Source: Bacillota bacterium (GTDB lineage Bacteria; Bacillota; Clostridia; Lachnospirales; Lachnospiraceae). Taken from it: 64,000 bases of DNA. A program made the position numbers and the translations under genes. Below the pieces are notes generated by a model, which was not told the origin of the DNA, ran no database searches, and worked only from the letters and a program-made list of their open reading frames with translations. Shown here in pieces: positions 1-9,542 of the stretch; the stretch's first letter is position 1, and each line of letters begins with the position of its first letter. Where the stretch lies: the NCBI GenBank assembly GCA_023411215.1, contig JAEYOY010000023.1, positions 1-64,000 of the forward strand. Direction: 5' to 3'.

Positions 1-908
1 CCTTTGACCGCGGAGGTAATGTTGTAATCCCTTCTTTTGCGGTTGGAAGAACGCAAGTGCTTCTCTATTATATTCGCAAAATTAAGGATGAGCGCTTGAT
101 TAAAGGACATGGGAATTTTAAAGTATATGTCGACAGTCCGTTAGCAGTGGAAGCTACCCAGATCTTTCATGATTATATGAAGGGATATTTTGATAAGGAT
201 GCGATGGAGCTTGTGAATAAGGGAATTAACCCATTATCCTTCCCTGGTCTGAGCACCTCCATCACCTCTGATGAATCGAAGGCAATTAATTTTGACGATA
301 GTCCAAAGATTATTATATCTGCTGCTGGTATGTGCGATGCAGGTAGAATTCGTCATCACCTGAAACACAATCTATGGCGTGAGGATAGTACGATCCTGTT
401 CGTTGGACATCAGTCGGTTGGTACACTAGGTAGAATAATACTGGATGGAGCACAGGAGGTTAAGCTCTTTGGTGAGACGATTCAGGTGAGAGCTAGGATT
501 AAGCAATTATCCGGTGTAAGCGGTCATGCGGATCGCGATGGGTTGCTTCGCTGGTTAACGAGCTTTGAGAAGAAGCCGGAGAGAGTGTTTGTTATTCATG
601 GGGATGATCAGGTATGTGAGATCTTCACCGAATATATCAAAAAGGAACTGGGGTATACAGCAACCGCGCCCTATAGCGGTGCAACCTATGATCTGCTGCA
701 TAATACATGTGTTCGTGAAGGCAGCCCAATCCCTGTAGCGCCGAAGGAAACGGTTACGGCTGCTAAGGTTGACAATGTGTTCGATCGACTCGTACAGGCA
801 GGGAAGCGCCTGGCAGCAGTTATTCAACATAACAAGGGTGGAGCCAATAAGGACCTGGCTAAATTCACAAGCCAGATCAATTCCCTTTGTGATAAATGGG
901 AGCGATAA
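1..908 (+). CDS. beta-CASP metallo-beta-lactamase-fold RNA nuclease, 5' end missing
   Basis: The reading frame is open from base 3 to the left edge, so this is the C-terminal part of a longer gene. The first visible residues (FDRGGNVVIPSFAVGRTQ) are typical of the beta-CASP domain of RNA-processing metallo-hydrolases. Further on are DSPLAVEAT, the PKIIISAAGMCDAGRIRHHL block and a C-terminal GVSGHADRDGLLRW / VFVIHGD block, which supply the last metal ligands of this family. The N-terminal HxHxDH metal motif would lie outside the window. The likely role is cytoplasmic RNA processing or decay. The tail after about residue 225 is less conserved. Pullulanase follows after 35 bases on the same strand with its own ribosome site, so co-transcription is possible but functionally unexplained. 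Confidence 0.85.
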   Translation, partial: FDRGGNVVIPSFAVGRTQVLLYYIRKIKDERLIKGHGNFKVYVDSPLAVEATQIFHDYMKGYFDKDAMELVNKGINPLSFPGLSTSITSDESKAINFDDSPKIIISAAGMCDAGRIRHHLKHNLWREDSTILFVGHQSVGTLGRIILDGAQEVKLFGETIQVRARIKQLSGVSGHADRDGLLRWLTSFEKKPERVFVIHGDDQVCEIFTEYIKKELGYTATAPYSGATYDLLHNTCVREGSPIPVAPKETVTAAKVDNVFDRLVQAGKRLAAVIQHNKGGANKDLAKFTSQINSLCDKWER

Positions 909-943
909 TAGCGGGCGGATTAGAGCAGTAGCTGGAGGTTATA

Positions 944-2929
944 TTGGATAGACTAAGAATGCTGGAATTCTATAATTTGTTTTCAACCCCGGAATTTGAG
1001 ATGGACAATTACTATTCCGGACATGATTTAGGTGCAATTTGGACAATGGAGTCCACCTATTTTCGTGTATGGGCACCAACAGCTTCTCAGGTACAGGTGA
1101 ATCTGTATCGAACCGGAGATCGTGATGATCGCTTTGAAAGTGTGTTGATGAGCCAGGATTTGAAGGGTACTTGGACTACTGTGATCGAAGGGGATCTGAA
1201 TGGTATTTATTACACCTATGTGGTAACGGTAGACGGTGAGACAAAGGAAGCGGTAGATCCTTATGCGAGAGCGGTAGGTGTAAACGGTAACCGTGGCATG
1301 GTGATTAATCTGGTCTCCACGAACCCCCCAGGCTTTGTGGAGGAGATGATACCCTCCTTCTGGAATGCTACGGATGCGGTAATCTATGAGCTTCATATTA
1401 GAGATTTTTCCTCAGATTCAAGCTCTGGTATGAAGTATGCAGGGAAATACCTTGCGTTTACAGAAGAGGGGACTGTCAATTCCTACGGAGATAAGACAGG
1501 AGTAGATTATCTGGTGGATTTGGGAATCACTCATGTGCACCTGTTGCCCTCCTTTGATTATCATACTGTGGATGAGACTAAGCTTAACGAGGAGCAATTT
1601 AATTGGGGATATGATCCGAAGAATTACAACGTTCCCGACGGCTCCTACTCCACGGATCCATATAACGGAGCGGTGAGAATCAGAGAGTTTAAACAGATGG
1701 TACAATCTCTTCATAAAAAGGGAATTCGAGTAGTTATGGATGTGGTCTATAATCATACGATGGAGAGTGCGGAATCGAATTTCAACCGGATTGTTCCAGG
1801 ATATTATTATCGATTAACCTCAGAGGGCTATTTTTCCAACGCTTCCGGCTGTGGGAATGAGACTGCTTCCGAGCGTGCGATGATGCGTAAATTCATTATC
1901 GATTCCGTCTTATACTGGGTGCAGGAATACCATATCGATGGCTTCCGTTTCGACCTGATGGGAATTCATGATATTCAGACCATGAATGAGCTGAGAAGAG
2001 TTTTAAATGAGATGGATCCCACTATTCTGGTATACGGTGAGGGGTGGACCGGCGGATTATCGCCGTTACCGGATTGGAAGCGGGCACTTAAGAATAATAT
2101 AAAGAATATGAACTCGGGGATAGCGGCCTTTAACGATAATCTTCGCGACACTATCAAGGGGAGCGTATTCGATGCCTCCGAGCGCGGCTATATCAGCGGA
2201 AGAAGCGGATTGGAGGAAACTATAAAATTTGGGATAGCGGCCTCGACCTGGCATCAGGGTGTAGATTATGGCAGAGTTGTATATTCTTCCAATGCGCCTT
2301 GGGCAGCGGAGCCTACTCAGACGGTAAACTATACTTCCGCTCATGACAACCTGACGCTGTGGGATAAGCTGGCACTGTCCAATTCTGAGGATAGCCATGA
2401 GCTACGTGTAAGAATGAATCTGTTATCCGCAGCCATCCTATTTACCTGCCAGGGAATACCTTTCTTTCAGGCAGGGGAGGAATTCCTGCGAAGTAAACCT
2501 TTGAATGAGGAAGGAACTGCATTTGACGATAATAGTTATCGGTCTCCGGATATGATTAATAGTCTGAAATGGAATCAGCTAAATACGAACAAAGAGGTAG
2601 TTGATTATTATAAAGGATTGATTGCTCTTCGCCGGAAGCACAAGTTGCTTCGTTTGTCAAAGGCTGAAGAAATACGTGCCTCTTTGAGGTTTCTGGAATG
2701 GTCCCAGCCAAATGTTGTATCCTTTCTTCTTGCCGATGAAAGGGAAGAGCTTTGTATCATATATAATGCGAATAAGGAGCCCAAAGAAATTCTTATCCCG
2801 GAAGGTGCTTGGGAGGTCTATGTTAAAGGTATAGTGGCGGGGACGGAGGCTATGGCGCAGCATCCCGGTGGGGCTGTTACAGTTGATGCTATCTCCGCAT
2901 TGCTTATGATGCGGTGTGTCAAGGTTTAA
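944..2929 (+). CDS. pulA: type I pullulanase (alpha-1,6-glucan debranching enzyme)
   Basis: GH13 debranching enzyme, 661 residues, that hydrolyses alpha-1,6 branches of pullulan, glycogen or limit dextrins. An N-terminal CBM48-like region (about 25-120) precedes the barrel. The type I signature NWGYDP is at 220-225. The four GH13 regions are visible: DVVYNHT (266-272), GFRFDLMG with nucleophile D337, VYGEGW with acid/base E366, and TSAHDN with D468. There is no signal peptide, so it probably acts in the cytoplasm on imported or storage glucan. The start is TTG at 944, chosen because GGAGG lies five bases upstream; an in-frame ATG at 959 lacks such spacing. A long hairpin follows the stop. Confidence 0.93.
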   Translation: MDRLRMLEFYNLFSTPEFEMDNYYSGHDLGAIWTMESTYFRVWAPTASQVQVNLYRTGDRDDRFESVLMSQDLKGTWTTVIEGDLNGIYYTYVVTVDGETKEAVDPYARAVGVNGNRGMVINLVSTNPPGFVEEMIPSFWNATDAVIYELHIRDFSSDSSSGMKYAGKYLAFTEEGTVNSYGDKTGVDYLVDLGITHVHLLPSFDYHTVDETKLNEEQFNWGYDPKNYNVPDGSYSTDPYNGAVRIREFKQMVQSLHKKGIRVVMDVVYNHTMESAESNFNRIVPGYYYRLTSEGYFSNASGCGNETASERAMMRKFIIDSVLYWVQEYHIDGFRFDLMGIHDIQTMNELRRVLNEMDPTILVYGEGWTGGLSPLPDWKRALKNNIKNMNSGIAAFNDNLRDTIKGSVFDASERGYISGRSGLEETIKFGIAASTWHQGVDYGRVVYSSNAPWAAEPTQTVNYTSAHDNLTLWDKLALSNSEDSHELRVRMNLLSAAILFTCQGIPFFQAGEEFLRSKPLNEEGTAFDDNSYRSPDMINSLKWNQLNTNKEVVDYYKGLIALRRKHKLLRLSKAEEIRASLRFLEWSQPNVVSFLLADEREELCIIYNANKEPKEILIPEGAWEVYVKGIVAGTEAMAQHPGGAVTVDAISALLMMRCVKV

Positions 2930-2934
2930 GAATA

Positions 2935-3026
2935 AAAGAGAGGCTGCTTCAAAACATATGTTAGTGAAAGCAAGGACAACGGTATCCTTACCTTAGCTAA
3001 CATATGGATTTTGAAACAGCCTCTTT
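2935..3026 (+). terminator. long imperfect hairpin, terminator-like, after pulA
   Basis: Arms of about 30 bases (2935-2963 and 2996-3026) pair almost perfectly, reading AGAGGCTGCTTCAAAACAT on the left and its near complement ending CAGCCTCTTTT on the right. A nested AAGGA/TCCTT stem sits in the loop. The run of T at the end fits intrinsic termination of pulA. It also lies 3' of the convergent AraC gene. The arm sequence resembles part of the hairpin at 10187-10226. Confidence 0.7.
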
Positions 3027-3085
3027 TGTAGTGGATAAATTTGGCGCAACCTATGGATCGGTAGCGTTCTTCCTAAGACAATATA

Positions 3086-3961
3086 TTATGTAACATCAAT
3101 TCTGCTCTGATACATATTCCTGAACTCAGTCGGTGTGCAGTTCTTAATAATACGGAACATCCGAATGAAGGCAGAGATATTATTAAAGCCGGATCGAAAA
3201 GCAACCTCTGTAATATTCATATTCGGATCAATCAAAAGCCGCTCTGCACAAGCAATTCTTCGAGCATTCAAGTATTTATAGAAGGATACGTTGGTAAATT
3301 CCTTGAACAGTCTGCTGAAATGGAATTTGCTAAAGCCGGCCATATCGGCAATTGCATCCAGAGATAAATTCTCAGTGCAATTCTGATTGATGTAATCGCA
3401 TATGCTGTGGAATTTCATCAAATATTCCTGTTGCTTGCAGGTCTTTGCTCCGGAGAAGCAATCGGAAGCTCTGGAATAGTTTCTGCTGATCAGCACCATA
3501 ATCTGAAATAGTTTTGAGTAAATTGAAATGTTCATCATCTGTGCATTTGCAAGATATTCATTAGTTATGTCTTTGATAATCTCCACGACCTGAGCATGAA
3601 TGAGTGGTGCTTCCTCCGGTGTGATAAGTAATGCAGGTTGGATTAACGCGGTAAAAGCATCGAATTCCCGTATACTGTTAAATTCAGATAGCTCCGCTTG
3701 AAAGATAATTCGTTTGCCGACCTTGGGTGCATAGAAGCGATGTACCGTACCGGGCGCAATAAATAGAACATCACCAACCCTTAAGTTGATGGTTACATCG
3801 TTGCAGACCGTCGTATATTCGCATAGGGTTGGCATAACAATCTCTAAGGGTGTGTGCCAGTGATTGGGATAGTCCTCTGCTTCATCATTGTCATAAAGCT
3901 TTATTGTCGAATTCTCAGCAAAATTAACGGTTTCACGAATTCCTTCCAGAGTTCCGATCAT
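3086..3961 (-). CDS. AraC-family transcriptional regulator with cupin sensor domain
   Basis: 291 residues. The N-terminal part (about 15-110) looks like the cupin-type sugar-sensing domain of AraC proteins: HWHTPLEIVMP, and GDVLFIAPGTVHRFY near residue 65. The C-terminal 100 residues carry the double helix-turn-helix of the family (LSLDAIADMAGFSKFHFSRL, then MNITEVAFRSGFNNISAFIRMF). A GGGAGG ribosome site precedes the ATG. The gene is convergent with pulA and divergent from the zinc-ribbon gene. Its target is not shown by the sequence; local carbohydrate genes (pulA, or the ABC importer at 5.6 kb) are the natural guess. Confidence 0.88.
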   Translation of the reverse strand: MIGTLEGIRETVNFAENSTIKLYDNDEAEDYPNHWHTPLEIVMPTLCEYTTVCNDVTINLRVGDVLFIAPGTVHRFYAPKVGKRIIFQAELSEFNSIREFDAFTALIQPALLITPEEAPLIHAQVVEIIKDITNEYLANAQMMNISIYSKLFQIMVLISRNYSRASDCFSGAKTCKQQEYLMKFHSICDYINQNCTENLSLDAIADMAGFSKFHFSRLFKEFTNVSFYKYLNARRIACAERLLIDPNMNITEVAFRSGFNNISAFIRMFRIIKNCTPTEFRNMYQSRIDVT

Positions 3962-4368
3962 TGTATTTCCCTCCCTGTGAATTAAAAGTTGCGGGTTATT
4001 GTTATAATCATAGCAAGTATGTAATCTGAATTGTTGCTATTAATATATAACAATTTGACAAAAAATACAAGCGTATATTGTCGTTTCTATATCTGATTTC
4101 TTTAAATAAAAACTAAAATATACAACTTGATGCTGATATTCAGTTAATATCATGGCTAATATGAATAAAAGCTATAATAAATATTAAATCAATTTTTCAT
4201 AACTAAAAATGCATATTATGTACCGGCCACCAAGGAAGGCGGTGTGGTTTGGCTTTTCGGATTGACAACCTTTCCGGATTGAACTAAACTGAAGCTACAG
4301 TAAGGATGGTAATATATGAAAGTCACAATTGCATAAAGTTTGCTTGTTTTCAGAAAGGCATGGTTATT
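3962..4368. other. intergenic region between divergent genes
   Basis: This 407-base AT-rich gap lies between the divergent AraC gene and the zinc-ribbon gene and should hold both promoters. A G/C-rich stretch with CCACC and GGTGTGG (about 4225-4250) can form a weak hairpin. Two near-identical TTCGGATTGA / TTCCGGATTGA words lie at about 4255-4285. I recognise no gene, riboswitch or confident promoter here. Confidence 0.4.
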
Positions 4369-5301
4369 ATGGATTATATCATGAGAAATTGTCCCAAATG
4401 TAATAAAGAGCTTCCGGTACCGGTTGATTTATCGGAATGTATCTGCATGTATTGCGGTGAGCACTTTAATACAGATGAGCGGCCTGTTGCAGAGGAATTG
4501 TCAGAAGAGCCGGGAGAGATAGAAGCAGCTTATCAAGCGGCATTAGATCGGATCGGTGCATTAATAGCGAATTATGAAGCATTGCTGCATAAATTCACAA
4601 AGGAGGGCTACCAACCAAGCTTTCTTGAATATGTCAGACTGGGAGAAACTATATTATTGCCGGCAAATCGATATGCCGGTTTATCGACGGAGCATCACAG
4701 CAAGGTGATAGTCGAAATCTCTGAGAAGCTGATGCGTACGATAGAAAAGAATATCGAAGCGGAAAAAGGGGTCTTGTTTAAGAAATCAGAAGCGATACTG
4801 ATTGATCAGAACCGCTTCTTTCTGGCCGTGTATCTGGTACCGATGCTGGGTTATCTAAAGCTTGAGATTAGTGATGCTTTGGCGGACCGTATCATGGGGG
4901 ACTGGATGAAGAGATATCCGAAGAGTGAATTCAAAAAAGCTGATTATGAGGAGCTGGTATCCGGGTTTATGAGAAAGGGCTTCTGCTTTATTACTTCCGC
5001 TGTCTGTGACTCTCTGAATAAGCCGGAGGATTGCTATGAATTACAGAAATTTCGGGAATTTCGTGATCATTATCTGATGAACAGTGAAGCCGGACAGAAG
5101 CTGGTCGAGGAGTATTACCGTACAGCGCCAAGGATTGTAACGTATCTGAATATGCAGATGGATAGCGAGGAGAGATATCGTAGGATATGGAATAACTTTC
5201 TTAGGCCCTGTCTGATGGATATTGAAAGCGGACGCAAGAAGCGATGCAAAAATCGATATGTCAGGATGGTACGGGAGTTGAGTTCACAATTGCCAATATG
5301 A
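4369..5301 (+). CDS. zinc-ribbon protein with C-terminal CFI-box domain
   Basis: 310 residues. The N-terminus has a two-CxxC zinc ribbon (CPKC, then CMYC). The middle is an alpha-helical region without recognisable motifs. The C-terminal part begins CFITSAVCDSLNKPEDCYEL and continues with FREFRDHYL, which matches the CFI-box C-terminal domain found in several Firmicute proteins of unknown function. I chose ATG 4369 because AGAAAGG lies ten bases upstream; ATGs at 4306 and 4360 have ribosome-site sequences too close. There is no signal peptide or membrane segment. The function is unknown. A strong terminator follows, so it is probably a single-gene unit. Confidence 0.75.
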   Translation: MDYIMRNCPKCNKELPVPVDLSECICMYCGEHFNTDERPVAEELSEEPGEIEAAYQAALDRIGALIANYEALLHKFTKEGYQPSFLEYVRLGETILLPANRYAGLSTEHHSKVIVEISEKLMRTIEKNIEAEKGVLFKKSEAILIDQNRFFLAVYLVPMLGYLKLEISDALADRIMGDWMKRYPKSEFKKADYEELVSGFMRKGFCFITSAVCDSLNKPEDCYELQKFREFRDHYLMNSEAGQKLVEEYYRTAPRIVTYLNMQMDSEERYRRIWNNFLRPCLMDIESGRKKRCKNRYVRMVRELSSQLPI

Positions 5302-5367
5302 CAAGGGAGTGTCAAAAACCAATTAGAATGAGTTTAATAGAATATAATTGATGTGATTTAGAATTCG

Positions 5368-5399
5368 AGTCGGTACAACACATGTACCGACTTTTTTTT
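5368..5399 (+). terminator. intrinsic terminator
   Basis: Nine-base perfect stem (AGTCGGTAC / GTACCGACT) with a seven-base loop, followed by eight T residues. It ends the transcript of the zinc-ribbon gene and isolates it from the ABC operon. Confidence 0.93.
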
Positions 5400-5594
5400 G
5401 AGTATAAACAAACATGCAGCATAGAACTTCAAGATAACAAGTTTATGCAAATAATAACAATTCTGTAAAATGACTCTTTGCCTATAAATGTGTAATATTA
5501 TTTATGTAATATTGATAAATGCAGCGTATTAAAAAAGTGCATTTTAGGCGAAATATACAACGCTATAAGAATGATTAAGGGAGGATTTACCATT

Positions 5595-6560
5595 ATGCCC
5601 AAACCAATCGCATCAAAAAAAGTATTAGTCAGTGGATCCTCGAGCAGGAAGAAAACCTTCCTCCTGTTAACCATGGTGGCACCGGGAGTAATTTGGCTCT
5701 TGCTGCTTCGTTACTTACCGATGTTCGGAATAGTAATCGCATTCAAGGATTATAAAATCTATACCAAGGCTCCATCACTTATCAATAATGTAATGCACAG
5801 TAAATGGGTTGGCTTTAAGAATTTCGATTTCATATTCGCCACCTCGGATTCCTGGGTGATGATCCGTAATACCATCGGATACAATGCTTTATGGATTGTT
5901 CTGGGACTAATAATCTCAGTATCCTTTGCTATTATGCTGAGCGAGTTGACCAACAAATTCGTAGCAAAGGTACATCAGACCTTAATGTTCTTCCCCTACT
6001 TTTTAAGCTGGGTAGTGGCTAGCTATTTCGTACTGGCCTTTTTGGATCCGACCAGAGGGCTTCTTGTGCATCTTCAACAGGCTTGGGGAGTGGATGTGAC
6101 CAATTGGTACAATGACAATAAACCATGGCCGGTTATTCTGACGATAGCCAATCTATGGAAGAATGTCGGGTATTCCACGATTCTTTATCTGGCAGCGATT
6201 ACAGGAATTGATACTTCTCAATATGAGGCGGCAAGCATTGACGGTGCAACAAAGTGGCAACAGATAAAATATGTAACCATTCCGCATCTAAAGTCAATGA
6301 TTATTATTCTGTTCATAATGAATGTCGGAAAAATCTTCAATGCGGATTTCGGTCTATTCTGGAATGTGCCGATGAATTCAGGGCCTCTGTTCCCTACCAC
6401 ACAGGTAATTGATACCTATGTATATCGGGCCTTAATGGCTACGAATAATGTCGGTATGAGTACAGCAGCGGGCTTGTTGCAAAACATCGTTGGCTTTGTC
6501 TGTATTATGTCAGCGAATTCATTGGTCCGCAAATTTGACGAGGATAGCAGCTTGTTCTAA
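5595..6560 (+). CDS. ABC sugar transporter permease, LplB/UgpA type
   Basis: 321 residues with about six membrane segments. It is the first of two permeases of a carbohydrate uptake importer. The binding-protein-dependent permease signature EAASIDGATKWQQIKYVTIP (about residues 210-230) is the coupling loop that contacts the ATPase. The start at ATG 5595 has AAGGGAGG ten bases upstream; an ATG at 5571 precedes that site and is rejected. It is followed by the partner permease and the lipoprotein. No ATPase gene is nearby, which is usual for this subfamily: such importers commonly share a distant MsmX-like ATPase. The substrate is unknown; complex oligosaccharides are typical. Confidence 0.9.
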   Translation: MPKPIASKKVLVSGSSSRKKTFLLLTMVAPGVIWLLLLRYLPMFGIVIAFKDYKIYTKAPSLINNVMHSKWVGFKNFDFIFATSDSWVMIRNTIGYNALWIVLGLIISVSFAIMLSELTNKFVAKVHQTLMFFPYFLSWVVASYFVLAFLDPTRGLLVHLQQAWGVDVTNWYNDNKPWPVILTIANLWKNVGYSTILYLAAITGIDTSQYEAASIDGATKWQQIKYVTIPHLKSMIIILFIMNVGKIFNADFGLFWNVPMNSGPLFPTTQVIDTYVYRALMATNNVGMSTAAGLLQNIVGFVCIMSANSLVRKFDEDSSLF

Positions 6561-6593
6561 AGCACATGTATTAACCTATTATAAAAGGATTGG

Positions 6594-7535
6594 ATGATGA
6601 CTATGAAAGAAAATATCATATCTGCGCGTAGAAAAAGCTCCCGTTTGAATAAGGTAAGTATTCCTGTAGAAATCATATTTCATGTTGTTCTAGGTCTGTT
6701 TTGTCTGATATGTGTTATACCCTTTGTATTTGTGGCTATCATTTCATTTTCATCAGAGAACAGCATTCGTGAGATTGGATTTTCGTTCCTGCCGGTTGAA
6801 TGGTCCCTAGAGGCTTATCAATATGTTCTGGACCTTGGCGATCAGCTTTGGAGATCCTACTTTAACAGCTTTTTTATCACGATTGTAGGAACCTTAATAA
6901 GCATACTGATCTGTATTCTATATTCCTATGCACTGTTTCGTAAGGATTTTAAGTACCGCCGGTTTTTCACCTTCTTCTGCTTCTTTACGATGATGTTTGG
7001 TGGCGGTCTGGCACCTACCTACATGGTATGTAAGAACATGCTGGGCTTAAGTGATAATTATGCAGCCCTGATTGTACCAATGTTAGTAAACCCCTTTAAT
7101 ATTATCATTATGAGGACCTTCTTTCAGAGTACCGTTCCAACGGAGCTGATCGAGGCGGCAGCGATTGACGGAAGTAGTGAGTATTACACATTATTCAAGA
7201 TTATTGTTCCGATATCCAAGCCGGGTATTGCAACGGTCGCTCTTCTGAATGCACTGGCTTATTGGAATGAATGGTTTATCGCCATGCTCTATGTTCGAGA
7301 GGCACGGTTTATACCGTTACAGTATCTGCTAATGAAGATGCAGATACAGGTTGATTTCCTTGTAAGAAACAGCTCGGTTATCGGCGCGGAGGTTAGTAAG
7401 ATACTGAATACTCTTCCTCAGGAAAGTCTGCGTATGGCACTGGTCGTACTGATTGTAATCCCGATCGCCTTTGCGTATCCATTCTTCCAACGTTACATAA
7501 TTTCCGGTCTGACCATCGGATCAGTGAAAGGGTAA
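6594..7535 (+). CDS. ABC sugar transporter permease, LplC/YtcP type
   Basis: 313 residues with six predicted membrane segments. It is the second permease of the importer, pairing with the gene 33 bases upstream. The coupling-loop signature is EAAAIDGSSEYYTLFKIIVP, followed by SKPGIATVALLNALAYWNEW, which is characteristic of the CUT1/LplC branch. The C-terminus FQRYIISGLTIGSVKG is the usual family ending. An AAAAGGA ribosome site lies four bases from ATG 6594 and seven from ATG 6597; either may be used. Confidence 0.9.
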   Translation: MMTMKENIISARRKSSRLNKVSIPVEIIFHVVLGLFCLICVIPFVFVAIISFSSENSIREIGFSFLPVEWSLEAYQYVLDLGDQLWRSYFNSFFITIVGTLISILICILYSYALFRKDFKYRRFFTFFCFFTMMFGGGLAPTYMVCKNMLGLSDNYAALIVPMLVNPFNIIIMRTFFQSTVPTELIEAAAIDGSSEYYTLFKIIVPISKPGIATVALLNALAYWNEWFIAMLYVREARFIPLQYLLMKMQIQVDFLVRNSSVIGAEVSKILNTLPQESLRMALVVLIVIPIAFAYPFFQRYIISGLTIGSVKG

Positions 7536-7570
7536 GGACGGACAGCTTTTAGCTGACCGATTACATACAA

Positions 7571-7607
7571 GATACAAAAGCACCTGTCATAAGGTTGATT
7601 TTGTATC
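7571..7607 (+). promoter_or_regulatory. intercistronic hairpin before the binding-protein gene
   Basis: Nine-base perfect arms GATACAAAA / TTTTGTATC enclose a smaller ACCT/AGGT stem. It lies between the permease stop and the binding-protein ribosome site. Hairpins in this position often stabilise the downstream message or partly terminate, giving more binding protein than permease. There is no T run directly after the stem. Confidence 0.55.
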
Positions 7608-7635
7608 AAAAATAATTTTTAGGGAGGGTTTATTC

Positions 7636-9252
7636 ATGAAAAAAGTTCTATCCGTTATTTTGACGCTAATGATGTTGACCATGCTGTTTACTGGTTGCGG
7701 TACAAAGAAGGAAGAGGGGGCTGATACTACCACACCTGCTGCAACGCAAGCCGCTAAAGAGGATTCAGGCGCAGTGGCAGAGGCTGAACCGGAGGCGGAG
7801 GCTTTAGAGCCGGTTACTTTAAAATGGTATCTGCACGGCAGCAATGTTACCGATGATTCAGAAGTTTTAGCGAAAGCTAATGAATATCTGAAGGAAAAGA
7901 TTAATGTTACTCTGGAGCCGATCTGGGGTACCTGGGGTGATTTTGATAACAATGCGGTTCTCGCAATCAACGGTGGCGATGATGTAGATATCTACTTCAC
8001 CTGCTCCTGGAGTGCTGATGAGTATAATGCATTTGCAAGAAAAGGCGCTTGGGTCAGACTTGACAACCCGGATAACAACCTGATTGAGAAATATGCTCCC
8101 GACCTTTGGAGTACATTACCTAAGGTTCTTACTCAGGGTGCTACCATCAATGGTTCTGACGGTTATGGTGTATATGCAGTTCCCGGGTATAAAGATATAG
8201 CTACACAGAACTGCTGGGATATCAATGTTCCTTTACTTGAGAAATACGGTTTTACCTTAGATGATATTAAGAATACCGATTATTATGGATTCGGCGAGAT
8301 CCTTAAGACAGTAAAAGAGGGCGAAGGCAAGGACTTCTATCCCTTATTGGTAGAAGGCAATGTACTTGAAAGAATGGTTAACAATTCAATCATTGTTACC
8401 GGTGATGCGGGTACCAACAATCTTCTTTCCTACTACATCAACCCTACCGATACCGCAGCTGAGGGACCTTACGGCAACAAGATCTTAAGTAAATTCGAAA
8501 CACCGGAATATAAGAAGTTTGTAGAGAAGACTCGAGAGTATTTCATGGCCGGCTATATCGATCCTGCAATGGGTAATGTAAGTCAGGCAAATGATACCCG
8601 TACTGCTAAACAGCTTACCGGTGAATATTTAATCGGTACTCAGAGCTATGCTCTTGGTTATGAAGTACAGGCAAGTGGAGAGCGTGGTTTTGAAGTGGCT
8701 ATGGTTCCTTGTACTCCTGCATATGTTGATACAACCTCTTCCCAGGGTGCTATGATGGCTATCTCAACAGCATCTAAGAATCCCGAAAGAGCAATGATGT
8801 TTCTTAACCTGTTAAATACGGATCCTTATCTGTTCACACTACTTGACTACGGTGTAGAAGGTGTTCATTATAATATCGAGAACGGCGAAGCAGTATTTAC
8901 TGATAAGCGTAAGGATTATACTCCTTGGACCAATGGTATGGGTAACGTGACACAGCTTCCTCCTCAGAAGGGGCAAGGTGCTGACTTCTGGGATGGCTTC
9001 AAGGCTTACTATGGTTCTGCTAAGGAAATTCCGGTTCTTGGCTGGGCATTCGACGCTTCCGGTCTTGAGACCGAGATGGGTTCTTTGGCTAATGTAGCTG
9101 CAGAATATGCACTTGCATTGAACACTGGTACGATTGATCCAGCTGAAAAGCTTCCGGAATATATTCAAAAGCTAAAGGATAATGGAATTGATAAGGTGGT
9201 TGCTGATGCTAATACTCAGTTGGAAGCTTTCCTTGCAGCAAAGGGCAAATAA
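7636..9252 (+). CDS. extracellular sugar-binding lipoprotein of ABC importer, DUF3502-type C-terminus
   Basis: 538 residues. The lipoprotein signal MKKVLSVILTLMMLTMLFTGC has its lipobox ending at C21. An acidic Ala/Thr-rich linker to about residue 55 leads to the solute-binding domain. The C-terminal section (LPEYIQKLKDNGIDKVVADANTQ, residues about 510-530) resembles the DUF3502 tail of LplA-like binding proteins. The start has AGGGAGG nine bases upstream. It captures the sugar outside the cell and delivers it to the two permeases upstream. A terminator follows. Confidence 0.9.
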   Translation: MKKVLSVILTLMMLTMLFTGCGTKKEEGADTTTPAATQAAKEDSGAVAEAEPEAEALEPVTLKWYLHGSNVTDDSEVLAKANEYLKEKINVTLEPIWGTWGDFDNNAVLAINGGDDVDIYFTCSWSADEYNAFARKGAWVRLDNPDNNLIEKYAPDLWSTLPKVLTQGATINGSDGYGVYAVPGYKDIATQNCWDINVPLLEKYGFTLDDIKNTDYYGFGEILKTVKEGEGKDFYPLLVEGNVLERMVNNSIIVTGDAGTNNLLSYYINPTDTAAEGPYGNKILSKFETPEYKKFVEKTREYFMAGYIDPAMGNVSQANDTRTAKQLTGEYLIGTQSYALGYEVQASGERGFEVAMVPCTPAYVDTTSSQGAMMAISTASKNPERAMMFLNLLNTDPYLFTLLDYGVEGVHYNIENGEAVFTDKRKDYTPWTNGMGNVTQLPPQKGQGADFWDGFKAYYGSAKEIPVLGWAFDASGLETEMGSLANVAAEYALALNTGTIDPAEKLPEYIQKLKDNGIDKVVADANTQLEAFLAAKGK

Positions 9253-9306
9253 TACATTAACAATACCAGATGAATTGATAAATTAATTCGCTTTCTATGA
9301 AGACAG

Positions 9307-9340
9307 AGGGTTCGGCTATTATTGCCGGACCCTTTGTTTT
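9307..9340 (+). terminator. intrinsic terminator of the first ABC operon
   Basis: Ten-base stem (AGGGTTCGGC / GCCGGACCCT, one G-T pair) with a seven-base loop, followed by TTTGTTTT. Confidence 0.9.
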
Positions 9341-9542
9341 CATGGGGCCGTTGCATAATACAATTTGCTTCGGAAGGAAGAGGAACAGCTCCTATCAAAT
9401 ATTTTTAATTTGATTACCGGTAAAGATTAGTTCGTCAAAGTTGTCTGACATTTTTTCGGCGAATACTTTTCGATATGCCTACACAAACTAGCTTTGATAC
9501 AAAAAAATGCGCATTTTATCAGATACACTGGAGGTGTATAGC

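Noticed and set aside
555..830. Minus-strand frames overlapping the nuclease and pullulanase genes
   Set aside because: They have no ribosome sites, family motifs or plausible context, and they are antisense to well-supported genes.
4225..4285. G/C-rich hairpin and repeated GGATTGA words as a riboswitch
   Set aside because: No conserved riboswitch core could be matched and the stem is irregular.
9414..9540. A general-stress sigma promoter before the CsbD-like gene
   Set aside because: No recognisable box pair was found, and a SigB system is not evident in this lineage.
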